Below, one piece after another: positions 1 to 9,194 of a stretch of DNA of 25,834 bases. Positions within the stretch are counted from its first letter, which is position 1, and every line of letters begins with the position of its first letter. Position numbers and translations under genes: made by a program. The stretch spans positions 1 through 25,834 of the forward strand of contig NW_019773700.1 of assembly GCF_001039355.2 (NCBI RefSeq), given 5' to 3'. The notes under the pieces are model-generated. The model saw only the letters and a program-made list of their open reading frames with translations, was not told the DNA's origin and did no database searches. The stretch is from Lingula anatina. Its lineage: Eukaryota > Brachiopoda > Lingulata > Lingulida > Lingulidae.

Positions 1-228
1 ACACGATCGATACAATAACTCTTCTACAGTCGTTTGATGACGGTTTTCGATAGTCGTTTTGTAAGATGACACTACAGTATTTGTTGGGATGCGTTCGCTG
101 AAAACAACAGCGTCTCTGAGCAGCAAACGACGCAAGTGATGGATACAATACGAGTCGCCGAGCTGTACGTGAAATATTACGAGCGTATTGTCGAGCCGCA
201 GTAATTGTTACGTACAGCTCGGCGACGA
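1..228. repeat. Left edge of segmental duplication, copy A (pairs with 17065-17256)
   Basis: Positions 8-153 match 17072-17217 with only two mismatches by eye, far closer than the flanking duplicated DNA. The block is non-coding: short frames in it have no recognisable domain. It ends in a hairpin (155-225), beyond which copy A carries about 1.4 kb absent from copy B. The duplication may extend left of the window. Confidence 0.85.
155..225. repeat. Perfect 16-bp inverted repeat (hairpin) in copy A
   Basis: The arm TCGCCGAGCTGTACGT at 155-170 is repeated as its reverse complement at 210-225, with a 39-nt spacer. In copy B (about 17218-17254) the spacer is missing and the inner halves meet as a near-continuous palindrome. 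This looks like hairpin-mediated loss, or spacer gain at a palindrome. Function unknown. Confidence 0.8.
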
Positions 229-234
229 CTGTTT

Positions 235-1652
235 CAGGGGCGTATCCAGACATTTTAAAACTGTACGCACAGATTTTCATAATTCCCAGGTACAGCTAAA
301 TGTAGACTTACAATGTACAACAGATGTAGGACAGTTTAAATTATATGTGCCAAATATCATAGCTTACTTTTCACCAGTAATAAAATAAAATCACCTCTTA
401 AAGTTAAAATATTCCCACGATATAATTAAGTTACAGTGTATAATTTCTCCAAGAACCAACACTTTTTCCAGTACTGGGGCACAGTCCGTCCAAAATTGCC
501 ATCCGCAATTTCCTCGGAAATTTCAGGGCGTCCTACTTTTCCAAGTGCCGTGACCGGGGGGAGGGGGATGTGTGTGAAATTAAAATGAAAAAAATTAAAG
601 AATAAATTTCAAGGGGGTGGGGGTAAAATTAATCGATAACGATCTCTCGCCGACGCCCTTTTTTGCAAAAGAAACATCCCAGAATGAATATGAAAGTTGC
701 CTTCACGTCTCTAGTTCGGGTCGGCAGCGGTCTCCGGCTGACGACATACCGCGAACGAAGTTTTCTCGAAGCTTTCTCGATTCCCTCTGTTTGCGATTGA
801 TCTCCCGCTGAAGAGATGAGAATGACCCTCCCTTTCGATTTCTAAAAAAAATCACACCAATGGCCCCTTCTTGAAATTAAAATTTTGACTAGCTGAATCA
901 TAATTCCAAAACGACTTATGTATGGAAAATGTTGGGCCCCGAACTTCACGCCAAAAGGGGGAGGGGGAGGGTTGGCTTTGCATCCGCGCCCCCCCCCCTC
1001 CCCTCAAATAATCCTGAATCCGCCCCTGCCTTGGTCAGCTTAATGATGAATTTTCTAAAAGCTGGACTTATATATGGTATTATCCAAAATCAACCAACTA
1101 TACCACAGGATTAATATCTGATATAGGCCCCTATCTAATTTTAATTATTTGTTTGTGAAAATTGTTCATGCCACCCTCTTAGTTTGGAGAGGTAAGCTGG
1201 ATCAAGTCCGTGTCAAAATTTTTTGAAGCTTTGCAGGAAAAATCTTCTTTGAAAATAACGCACAGGTAGATTTTTACCTGAGATAAATATCGCCAGCGAG
1301 AGTGCGCTCGATCCACTTAAGACAAAGGCTACCTGAGAGTTGAAGGGCATTTAACCCTCCAATCAAGGAGGTAAAGGAAGTTCCAGCTAGATGGATTAAG
1401 ATAGGATATCTGAAGATAAGTAGTATTGCTTACCTCAGTTCTTTGAAAGCAAGCGAGAAGGGTGTGACAAAAATGGTGCGTGTACAATTTATACAGAGGA
1501 TTTGTACATTCAAGTGTCAATAACTTACAATCAAAGTGGATTTTAGATTATATTCTGTGAAAAATACACTAGATTTATAGAGAATAATATCATGGTTGGC
1601 CCAGAAAATTGTACGCACAGTGCATCCGTGCGTATGCCTGGTTACGCCCATG
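235..1652. mobile_element. A-only ~1.4 kb insertion with imperfect hAT-like ends
   Basis: Copy B joins directly across this interval (near 17256), so 235-1652 is an insertion in A or a deletion in B. The left end reads CAGGGGCGTATCCAGAC; the right end, reverse-complemented, reads CATGGGCGTAACCAGGC, which suggests imperfect terminal inverted repeats of the CAG-type hAT style. No clean 8-bp target duplication is visible. No transposase frame is visible; short frames inside look like chance. It contains another hAT-MITE fragment (824-1028). A composite non-autonomous element is likely but unproven. Confidence 0.45.
824..1028. mobile_element. hAT-type MITE, right-hand part
   Basis: This stretch aligns with the complete MITE at 14863-15129: the same order of a CCCTCC run, an A-run, a GGCCCC-type motif, a poly-C run and the terminal motif ending CCCCTG. 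The outer end (1028) matches the CAGGGGCGG-type hAT terminus in reverse complement. The left terminus is not recognisable, so this copy is truncated or rearranged. Confidence 0.6.
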
Positions 1653-3391
1653 TGTTGTATCTGGCTTAAACCACGGCCTATGATTAGCTTAGACCACACT
1701 AGTAAGTAACGTGTTTGTATGTCAAATACAACACGGCTGAGTCTTGTTCTACGCCCTAGCCGTGATTTAACAAAATTTAACACCGAAGCGTGGAGGGCGT
1801 GCAGTGTATGTACGACAGATGACAAGGTGAAACGTGGTCTACTTTGTGCATCCTGAGCTTCAGAGATAAGTTGAACCCAACTTTCACACTCTTAACACAC
1901 CCCTGACGTTTGAAGTTAGTGTAGAGGTTCGTTTCTAGTTATCTCTGAGTCTTAGGGTGAATTTGCGATACTCAGACGATATGTTTGTCGATGACCTGCA
2001 CATCTAACAGGAAGCAGGACCAAACTGACACATTGTTGGATGACTGTCTGACGATCTATTTTAGATTTCAAAACAGTTTTAATGAGGAGCAATAAATGCA
2101 GCCTGTAAAATATCCAATGTATGGAGACACCCTAATGTAAAACGTGGAGGCTGCTCATACAAGTGCAAAATGCTTTATTATCTTAACTAGGCGGTATATA
2201 AACTTTAAATTTCGATGTACTATTCAGGAGCTATGACAAAATTTCGATTTAATTAAAGTAGATACTCCGTTTTACCTGAGAATTATTGTGTTTATTTTAT
2301 CTGGTGAAAGTTTATTTTTCAATGGAGAATAGCTTTTTATCTGGAGGACTGTGTCTCCAAGACTTGGAGCATTATTCAAAATGTTCAACACTTTGTGCAT
2401 TAATATTTACATACACTTATAGAATGTGTGTGTGTGTGTGTGGGTGGGTGTGTGTGCTATATATCAATAAATGTTGAAAAATTAACGCCATCATGCAAAT
2501 TATTTCCATGTACGTTTTTTCCGCCTTTAAATAAAAGAGGGTATAAGTAGAAAAATAGTAAACATTTTTTTCTGCACGGTATACTGTACGTTGCACTGTC
2601 GCGTGATGGCGCTAAGGGTAGATTGAACACCTGCTGTCCCACTTCTGCCACCTGCAATGTTGTGTACATGGAAGTATTGTAAACGTGAAGGTCAGGCCAC
2701 TGTTTTTTAATACGTTAAAAAATAATGCATTTCTATAATATGTGTGCTTTTCCCTTCGAACCCGAGTGTCCTACCAATCCATTTCTCGAACTATATTATC
2801 TTAGAGCCCAACACGTCCTTTGGATGGATACTTTTCTAGCATTAAAATATAAGAGCACAGTCATCATGGCACTACGACGAACAGAGCCCAATAAGAAAAA
2901 GCGGAGGTCCTGCTGGAATTTTCTCTAACTGGGCATTACATTTGGAATCCCATCAAAACTGTGCACTATTTCTTTAATAATACCCGAAGCTACTTCATTC
3001 ACATTCGACATAAAGAATATATATATTTTTTTAATTCTTCTGCTTGCGTCTGCTTTTGCTAAGCTGAATCTAAGTGATAAGCAAAATGATATTAATAAAG
3101 ACAATTAACATTATCAAAGCCCATTTGGTTTTATTTCTAAAAGATCAAATTGCACTTTAATGTAGTGCCAATGATCAACAAAGCGTTATCTTTATATTTC
3201 TTGTTAAAATATATTAACCTAATGCCTGTGAATATAATTTACATGAAAATAATAAATAAAAAGATAGCGTCAACTAGTCTCATAGTTTAGTAGGTTCCAT
3301 TAAAACATGCAGATTAACATAAAGTGCACTGTCAACAATTAAATTCTAAAAAAATATATGAATGAAATAAAGCATATGCATAATATGTTGG
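1653..3391. repeat. Segmental duplication block: TRIM 3' flank, copy A
   Basis: Collinear with 17256-19413 at roughly 90% identity by eye, interrupted in B by three insertions (17304-17482, 17936-18033, 19105-19325). A small frame at 2725-2928 has a partner in B (18564-18752), but the differences fall about equally on all three codon positions, so coding constraint is not supported. The block otherwise shows AT-rich non-coding sequence and a GT microsatellite. Confidence 0.85.
2425..2456. repeat. (GT)n microsatellite
   Basis: Imperfect GT repeat with GGGT interruptions; the homologous longer repeat in copy B is at 18231-18275. Confidence 0.95.
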
Positions 3392-3905
3392 TGTTGCGGA
3401 TCCCACGCCAAACGAAAACAAACAACGGGAAAATATTCACACCTTTATTCACGCACACACTGACATGGACATGGTGAAACTAAAATAACAAAATAATGAA
3501 ATATAAACACCAAACTGATAATATAAAAATACACAAATATAAACTGAATACAGATATAAAAAGAAATAATGAATTAATTATAAGAAACGGGAAATGTTGT
3601 GAAAACCATAAATTTGGCTAGACAAACGACTTATGCTTTTACATATACATTGTGCAAAATGGTTAACAATACGTACAGAGAAATGTGGCTTTTCCCGTCC
3701 GATGGTGATCCACAGTTTTTGCCGAATTAACTACTATATATATCTTCAAACTTGCCGACCTGAGCCTTCTGCTCGTCAAATACAAACGTGGCCGCGTCCA
3801 GAACTACTGCTGACCGTATATATACTGAGCAAATCATTTGCATAACAATACAACGATGACTAGTAATACGACCGTAATCGCAACTTGTTGTCGTAAGCGA
3901 CAACA
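3392..3905 (-). mobile_element. Solo LTR (514 bp), A-only
   Basis: The element begins TGTTGCGG and ends GCGACAACA (TG...CA), and is flanked by a perfect 5-bp duplication GTTGG at 3387-3391 and 3906-3910. Copy B (about 19405-19415) has the uninterrupted empty site with one GTTGG. Read on the minus strand there is a TATATATA motif near 3821 and an AATAAA signal (plus-strand TTTATT, 3444-3449) about 52 nt from the element end, the usual LTR order, so the minus orientation is likely. No internal retroelement genes remain. It shares TTTATTCACGCA at the same offset with the LTR at 23089-24037, suggesting related families; the superfamily cannot be assigned. Confidence 0.85.
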
Positions 3906-5096
3906 GTTGGTCTGCAAAGGGTTAAAATGTTTTTATGCTGATATTTGTCTTTTTCGTGTAGAATTTATATATACTTTCAGTGTGCATATTAAACGATCAT
4001 ACATGTATGATCTGTATACATGTATCTTCTCTCTCTGTCCGTGTCTATGTGTGAGATTGTGTGTGTGCCCAACCCCCCTTCCTTATTACACAGTATAGCG
4101 GTAACTTTTTACTAATTAAACAAACATCTGTATCCCCAGCTATCAATGCAGTACTTTCCACAAGTAATGCTATAGATGTAGCTGCGTGTGCTGTCTTCCC
4201 TTACGAAAAGTTCATAGGTAGTTCTATTAGACTTTCTTGGTCGTTCTATTAGACTTTTTACAGGAATTCTATAGAGCCTCGTTCTTGCTTCGGATACATA
4301 TGAACCCCAGGACCCCATGGGATGCCCTAAAGTGAATGCCCATGAGTGTTTTTCTGTATAAACGAGAGATAGAAAGAAGAACAGGAACAAATCAACCATA
4401 TTTCTGCACTCAGCTTGCCTGTAAAATGGTAGCAGCTCTAGGGACACTGCCCTGGCTGGCTCCCTTTCTATGGTGTAAGGCCCGGACCAAATTAAAATGG
4501 AGCCCACCTTTAATTTAACTTTTTTTTTTATTTAAAACGATCTCAATTATGCCTCTGGTTGAAATTATCTGAATAATCATTAACCGTTAACTCGCTGCGA
4601 GATCTTCCTATGTTGTCGTTTACTAGTTTCGTTGAAATGTTAAACCTCGTCTTATCCAAAACGGGGGATATTCTAAGCAACTATGACGCCTGAAAACCAT
4701 TTTCCTGGAAATCTAATCAGAAGAAAGTAGAAAAGGCTGCTCTAACTTTCTTAGTAATCGGGAGTTCCAAAGCCATTGAAAGCCCCCCTGGCGTTCAGTT
4801 AATGTCTTAAATAAATTTATTTGTGGTAAAAACTAAACAAAAAAGTTGCCTCTGGTAATTCATATAAATATAGTTCGTACCAATGGCCACTTTGACCTCT
4901 CTTTTCTCGAAAATATTTTTTTCTGTTCCGGAAATGTGAGTGTACCTGTTTATGTTGGACTGCGTGTGTGTGTGTGTGTGTGTATGTGTGCGTGTGTTTA
5001 CTTACCGCCTGCTGGTAATTCGCGGGTACATGTAGGTGGAATTGCTTTTTTTGTTTTGCTCGAGAGAAATAAGATTTCGTTATAAAAAGACACGTT
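3906..5096. other. Gene-free remnant DNA, partly copied elsewhere
   Basis: 3906-4020 continues the match to copy B (19409-19540). About 4030-4110 resembles 12046-12230 (CT/GT-rich tract followed by a short shared sequence). About 4550-4640 resembles, at lower identity, the sequence preceding the RING relics at 14340-14420 and 24545-24640. Together with the relic at 5097-5138 this suggests a decayed TRIM unit. A 131-codon minus-strand frame at 4112-4507 has no recognisable domain and is not called. Confidence 0.5.
4964..4997. repeat. (GT)n microsatellite
   Basis: Mostly pure GT repeat with single-base interruptions. Confidence 0.95.
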
Positions 5097-5138
5097 GAAA
5101 AGTTCTCACTGAAGACTAGCAGAGCTCTTTCAAGCCAT
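5097..5138 (-). pseudogene. TRIM N-terminus relic (start codon region only)
   Basis: On the minus strand this 42-nt stretch matches the beginning of TRIM A/B, from the second Met (residue 3 of the intact proteins) to about residue 17. It contains small deletions that break the frame and bring stops into it. Similarity is lost on both sides. It is the oldest and shortest of the TRIM relics and marks a former gene between the solo LTR and TRIM A. The short length lowers confidence, but the ordered match to the start codon and the following SENF codons is hard to explain by chance. Confidence 0.6.
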
Positions 5139-5563
5139 TGCTGCTATATTACTATCTACATGTATGAGCCAACCGCTTCTGTGTATCGCTGTTTAAAATA
5201 ATGTGCATTCATATATTGCTTTAGTTTGTTAGAACCTAGTATTTTATGCACCACGTAATGAAGATGATTTAAGATCCGCCCAATGTCTGTTCATAAGTAG
5301 CACAAACGACGTGGTATAAAATGTTCAGAAGGTGGAAAAAAGGAAAAGTTGACAAAACAATACATAAGACCATCGATTTGTCCTGAGAAATGGAGAAATC
5401 AGTCGATCTTTCTATCGTTAACCACCGCAATATTTAGATTACTAAGGGCGTATGATTACTTTTATTGTCACTAATATATTAAATTTACAGATGTTAAATT
5501 TTTTGGAGTGATAACCACACATAAAACCACTGTAAGTGGACAAACGTAGTTCTTGCAGTACAA

Positions 5564-6270
5564 CTAGCAGGGGACACAGAATTTGAAAATGAATCACATA
5601 TTAAGCAAGACTTTTGATTTGAAAAAATCAATAATACCAGGTGTAATTTTGTCAATTCATTGACGAGGCAATCTATACCGCAGCGTGCACGACGTACATG
5701 CATGCGCATGTGTGATAGGTGTGTACGAAAGGATCAATTATATCCTTAGTTATTACCCACCTGTTTGCTTAATGCACAGCGAAGCAAGATTAATACTGTC
5801 TTTTAAAAAGCTCATGTATGTGCACGAGATATTAGCAACTGAAGAAAGTTTGGAAAAACTGCTTCTCCCGGGGTACAGCAAAATTACGCACTGAAAACTG
5901 GGAACAGCAATTAAAANCTAGCAGGGGACACAGAATTTGAAAATGAATCACATATTAAGCAAGACTTTTGATTTGAAAAAATCAATAATACCAGGTGTAA
6001 TTTTGTCAATTCATTGACGAGGCAATCTATACCGCAGCGTGCACGACGTACATGCATGCGCATGTGTGATAGGTGTGTACGAAAGGATCAATTATATCCT
6101 TAGTTATTACCCACCTGTTTGCTTAATGCACAGCGAAGCAAGATTAATACTGTCTTTTAAAAAGCTCATGTATGTGCACGAGATATTAGCAACTGAAGAA
6201 AGTTTGGAAAAACTGCTTCTCCCGGGGTACAGCAAAATTACGCACTGAAAACTGGGAACAGCAATTAAAA
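5564..6270. other. Exact 353-bp duplication across a one-base assembly gap (N at 5917)
   Basis: 5564-5916 is repeated at 5918-6270 with no difference that I can see, offset 354, and the single N sits precisely between the copies. The genuine tandem copy of the same sequence further right (about 6985-7330) shows many differences. An unmerged contig overlap is the likeliest explanation, so one of the two copies is probably not in the genome. Confidence 0.85.
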
Positions 6271-6581
6271 AATGTGGGAATCGATACGATAAATAGTCCG
6301 ATGCATATCGTTTTTGTAACCATTTATATATTGAAGAGAAAAAGGGCATCATAAAACTGCTGGATATCATACTCGATAGTGTATGTGGTAAAGATAGCGT
6401 TGTTACCGACACCGTCTGTTATAATTGTTCAGTAAGTTAAAATCGGTCACAGTAGACAAAATAATACACATCACCATCGATTTGTCCTGAGACATGGAGA
6501 AATGGGTCTATTTTTAATGTTAACTGCTGCAATTTTTGGATTAACAGGGTGTATGATTACTTTTGTTGTCACAAATATATA

Positions 6582-6907
6582 AAAGGGATAATTACCGTTC
6601 GTAAGATATCTGTATTTCACAATAAGTACATTGTAAATAACTCATAGAAATTCAATAAATTCTATTTTGCCCCCATAACGGCGGTTAACACAGTTATTTT
6701 GGAATTTGTGCTTTCCATCACATCACGTGACCTCCATAGATGGCTACACTTTGTAATAATCTCTAAGCAAACCTTCTTAGAAAATAAAAAATAGGGGATA
6801 GTTTTTAAAGTGGGAATTGATTCATTTAAAACTGGTTAGTATGGGGAAATTGTCCTTTACCACAGGAAAATTCATTTTTGGTCAAAATTAACAGTTGCTA
6901 TCCCTTT
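6582..6907. mobile_element. MITE (326 bp) with 9-bp terminal inverted repeats
   Basis: The terminal repeats are AAAGGGATA at 6582-6590 and its reverse complement at 6899-6907. The sequence is missing from the equivalent point of tandem unit 1 (near 5480), which reads across the site, so it inserted after the units duplicated. The target lies in an A/T run, so the target-site duplication cannot be defined. No coding capacity. Superfamily not assignable. Confidence 0.75.
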
Positions 6908-7625
6908 AAATTTACAAATGTTATTTTTTAAGTGAAACCAACATTTAACCACTGTAACTGGACAAACGTAGTACCAGTACAACTAGCATTGACACAGAAT
7001 TTGAAAAATAATCACATATTAAGCAAGACTTTTGATTTGAAAAAATCAATAATGCCAGGTGTAATTTTGTCAATTCATTGACGTGGCAATCTATACTGCA
7101 GCGTGTACGACGTACATGTATGTACATGTGTAATAGGTGTGTACGAAAGGATCAGTTATATCCTTAGTTATCACCCACGCTGTTTGCTTAATGCCCAGCG
7201 AAGCAAGATAAATACTGTTTTTTAAAAAGCTCATGTATGTGCACGAGATATTAGCAACTGAAGAGAGTTTGGAAAAACTGTTTCTCCCGGGTCACAAATT
7301 ACGCACTGAAAACTGGGAACACCAATTAAAAAGTGTGGAACTCGATACGATAAATAGTCCGATGCATATCGTTTTTGTAACCATTTATATATTGAAGAGA
7401 AAAAAGGGCATCATAAAACTTCAGGATATCCTACTCGATAGTGTATAGTGTAAAGAGAGCGTTGTTACCGACACCGTCTGTTATAATTGTTCAGAAAGTT
7501 AAAATCGGTCACAGTAGACAAAATAATACACATCACCATCGATTTGTCCTGAGAACATGGATATATCGATGGATTTCCAATGTTAAGTACTATATAAATA
7601 TTTGGATTATCAAGGATTTATATTG

Positions 7626-8180
7626 ATGAAGTTAAAAATCATTATAGGTTATAGCAAGATTTAATCAGTCTCATTTACGTTACCTATCACAGGGTATTTA
7701 CGTTCTTTTCTTACAGATAATCAAATACAGAAGTGTTTAAACAGATAAATAAAAATATGAAAAGACACCTGCTACACTGTAATCACGTTTTACAGCAGTA
7801 AATTTGGGGAAATACATTTGCATAGATGCCAAGGTTTTCTCTTATAAATAGTCAATAATGAAAGGGATATTTGATTTGTCAATTTCATGGGTGAAGCGAA
7901 GTAGCAGTCTGCACTGTGGTAAGCGTCATACGATAATCACCCTAACCCAATATAGAGGTGCATTTCACATGCTGAAGTGTCAAAAAATAAAAATGAATGA
8001 ATTCAAAATTGTATTCAATATTTCTTTTTAATTATATATTAGACAACTTGATAATGTAGTGTGTGAAGCAGTTAGCAGACGGTTTTGTTTTCAACCACAA
8101 TGTCTTAGATAGCTCGCGACCCTCCCTCTCACGACCCCTCCCTTTTGGGGTCCTGGTAGTCCTGTGCGTATTTTGATTTT
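7626..8180. other. Non-coding stretch, nothing recognised
   Basis: AT-rich sequence with no long frame, tandem repeat or match elsewhere in the window that I can see. Confidence 0.5.
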
Positions 8181-8600
8181 AAAAACAAACAGAATTATGC
8201 CCGGTGAGAGGAAGCTGAGGTTCTGCTCGTATTTCCTTTCACTTGGTACTATACTTCGTAGTCCAATCAAGACTGCGCACTGTTTTTAGATAATGTCCGG
8301 AGCGACTTCACCGTCGACTTGCGAAGACAACTGAAAACAAAAACTGTTCTGCTGTTGATTGCGTTTATTTACATTTTGAAAAACTCAGCCTCAGTGGTAA
8401 ACAAAATAATAATAAAAAAAACAAAGCAATTAAAATTTTGAAGACCCGTTAGATTTTACTTCTAAAATATCAAGCCATTCCATATAACCAGCAAAATCTT
8501 ATCTTTATCATTTGTTTTACATTCTATACACATCATGTGCATGTTAAAACATTTCACATGAAAATGCAAAAAAGAAAACAAAATATCATACATAGGTCAA
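8180..8600. repeat. Diverged third copy of the TRIM 3' flank
   Basis: It follows the same order of short matches as 2870-3260 and 18710-19080: a CCGGTGAGAGGAAGC-like motif, a TTCTGCTCG motif, a GACTTG/CGACAT region, a TCTGCTT-type motif, then TTTATTTCTAAAA with CACATGAAAAT at the end. Identity is much lower than between A and B, so this is an older duplication. It sits directly 3' of TRIM A and is probably the ancestral flank of that gene. Confidence 0.55.
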
Positions 8601-8885
8601 AATGAAATCCACTGTTTACACTTTAATTCTGTTAGTGAAAAAAAAACGCATCTGCAAATGAAAGAAAAGGTTCATGTTAATCTGCAAAAGACCGGACTGC
8701 TCAATTAAACTGATAAAGTTGACTGAATCATATGTCTTCGTATCTCTTCATGCACACATCTTCATTGAGAACTTCCGCACAATTTCAACAAACATTGTGG
8801 CGGCTATTTGTAAGGTGTGTTCATTACATTTCCTCAGTTATATTAATCACGATTCAAACATCGTTACAGTTTCGAATTATATAAG

Positions 8886-9194
8886 TCAATTCTCATTAAT
8901 ATACTTATATGTGGATATTGTTCCTCTGATCTTTCCATCTTCAGTTCCAACAACAAGTTCCCCGTTACTGTTGACATCAACTGACACAGGTTTCTTAATG
9001 CTCCTCAAAATGTTACGTTGAAACTTTCCGTCTGAACCAAGGACAACCACCCTGTTATTACCGTAGTCAGGTATAAATATATGTCCAAACTTATCTACGC
9101 ACACTCCTCGTGGAGAATTCAGTTGTCCGTCTCCACTTCCACTCTGACCTCGTGTTCCGTATTGGAACATGACGTCACCCTGGGGTGTCACTGC
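8886..9194 (-). pseudogene. Open frame after the TRIM A stop: last NHL blades
   Basis: These codons follow the TAG at 9195-9197 in the same frame and remain open to a TGA at 8886. They encode a good NHL repeat (SPRGVCVDKFGHIFIPD, then NNRVVVLGSDGKF) and the final segment ending STYKYINEN, equivalent to residues 638-736 of TRIM B. No frameshift has accumulated, and small in-frame length changes exist relative to B (about 3 codons shorter after NIL, 3 longer near the end). The segment is translated only if the stop is read through, is polymorphic, or is an error. Confidence 0.75.

Larger units (their letters stand above)
5351..7625. repeat. Local tandem repeat, ~740-750 bp unit, 2 full + 1 partial copies
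   Basis: Units begin at about 5351, 6455 and 7517 with a shared start (GACAAAA-TAATACA... then CATCGATTTGTCCTGAGA). Unit 1 is about 750 bp after removing the artefactual duplication at the N; unit 2 is about 736 bp after removing the MITE at 6582-6907; unit 3 stops after about 110 bp. A frame in unit 2 (7233-7448, 71 codons) is broken in unit 1 by a 4-nt length difference and a stop, so conserved coding is not supported. The unit is absent from copy B. Confidence 0.85.

Noticed and set aside
2725-2928. 67-codon frame with a 62-codon partner at 18564-18752
   Set aside because: No indels, but the differences fall about equally on the three codon positions and many are radical, so there is no sign of coding constraint; the diverged third copy near 8190 does not keep the frame.
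4112-4507. 131-codon minus-strand frame
   Set aside because: No recognisable domain, biased composition, absent from copy B.
5685-6248. Two identical 69-codon frames (5685-5894 and 6039-6248)
   Set aside because: They are the same sequence duplicated across the N at 5917; the homologous tandem unit does not keep the frame.
5351-7625. Possible CRISPR-like or phage-type array
   Set aside because: Units are ~745 bp and unequal, with no short regular repeats or spacers; the window is animal nuclear DNA.
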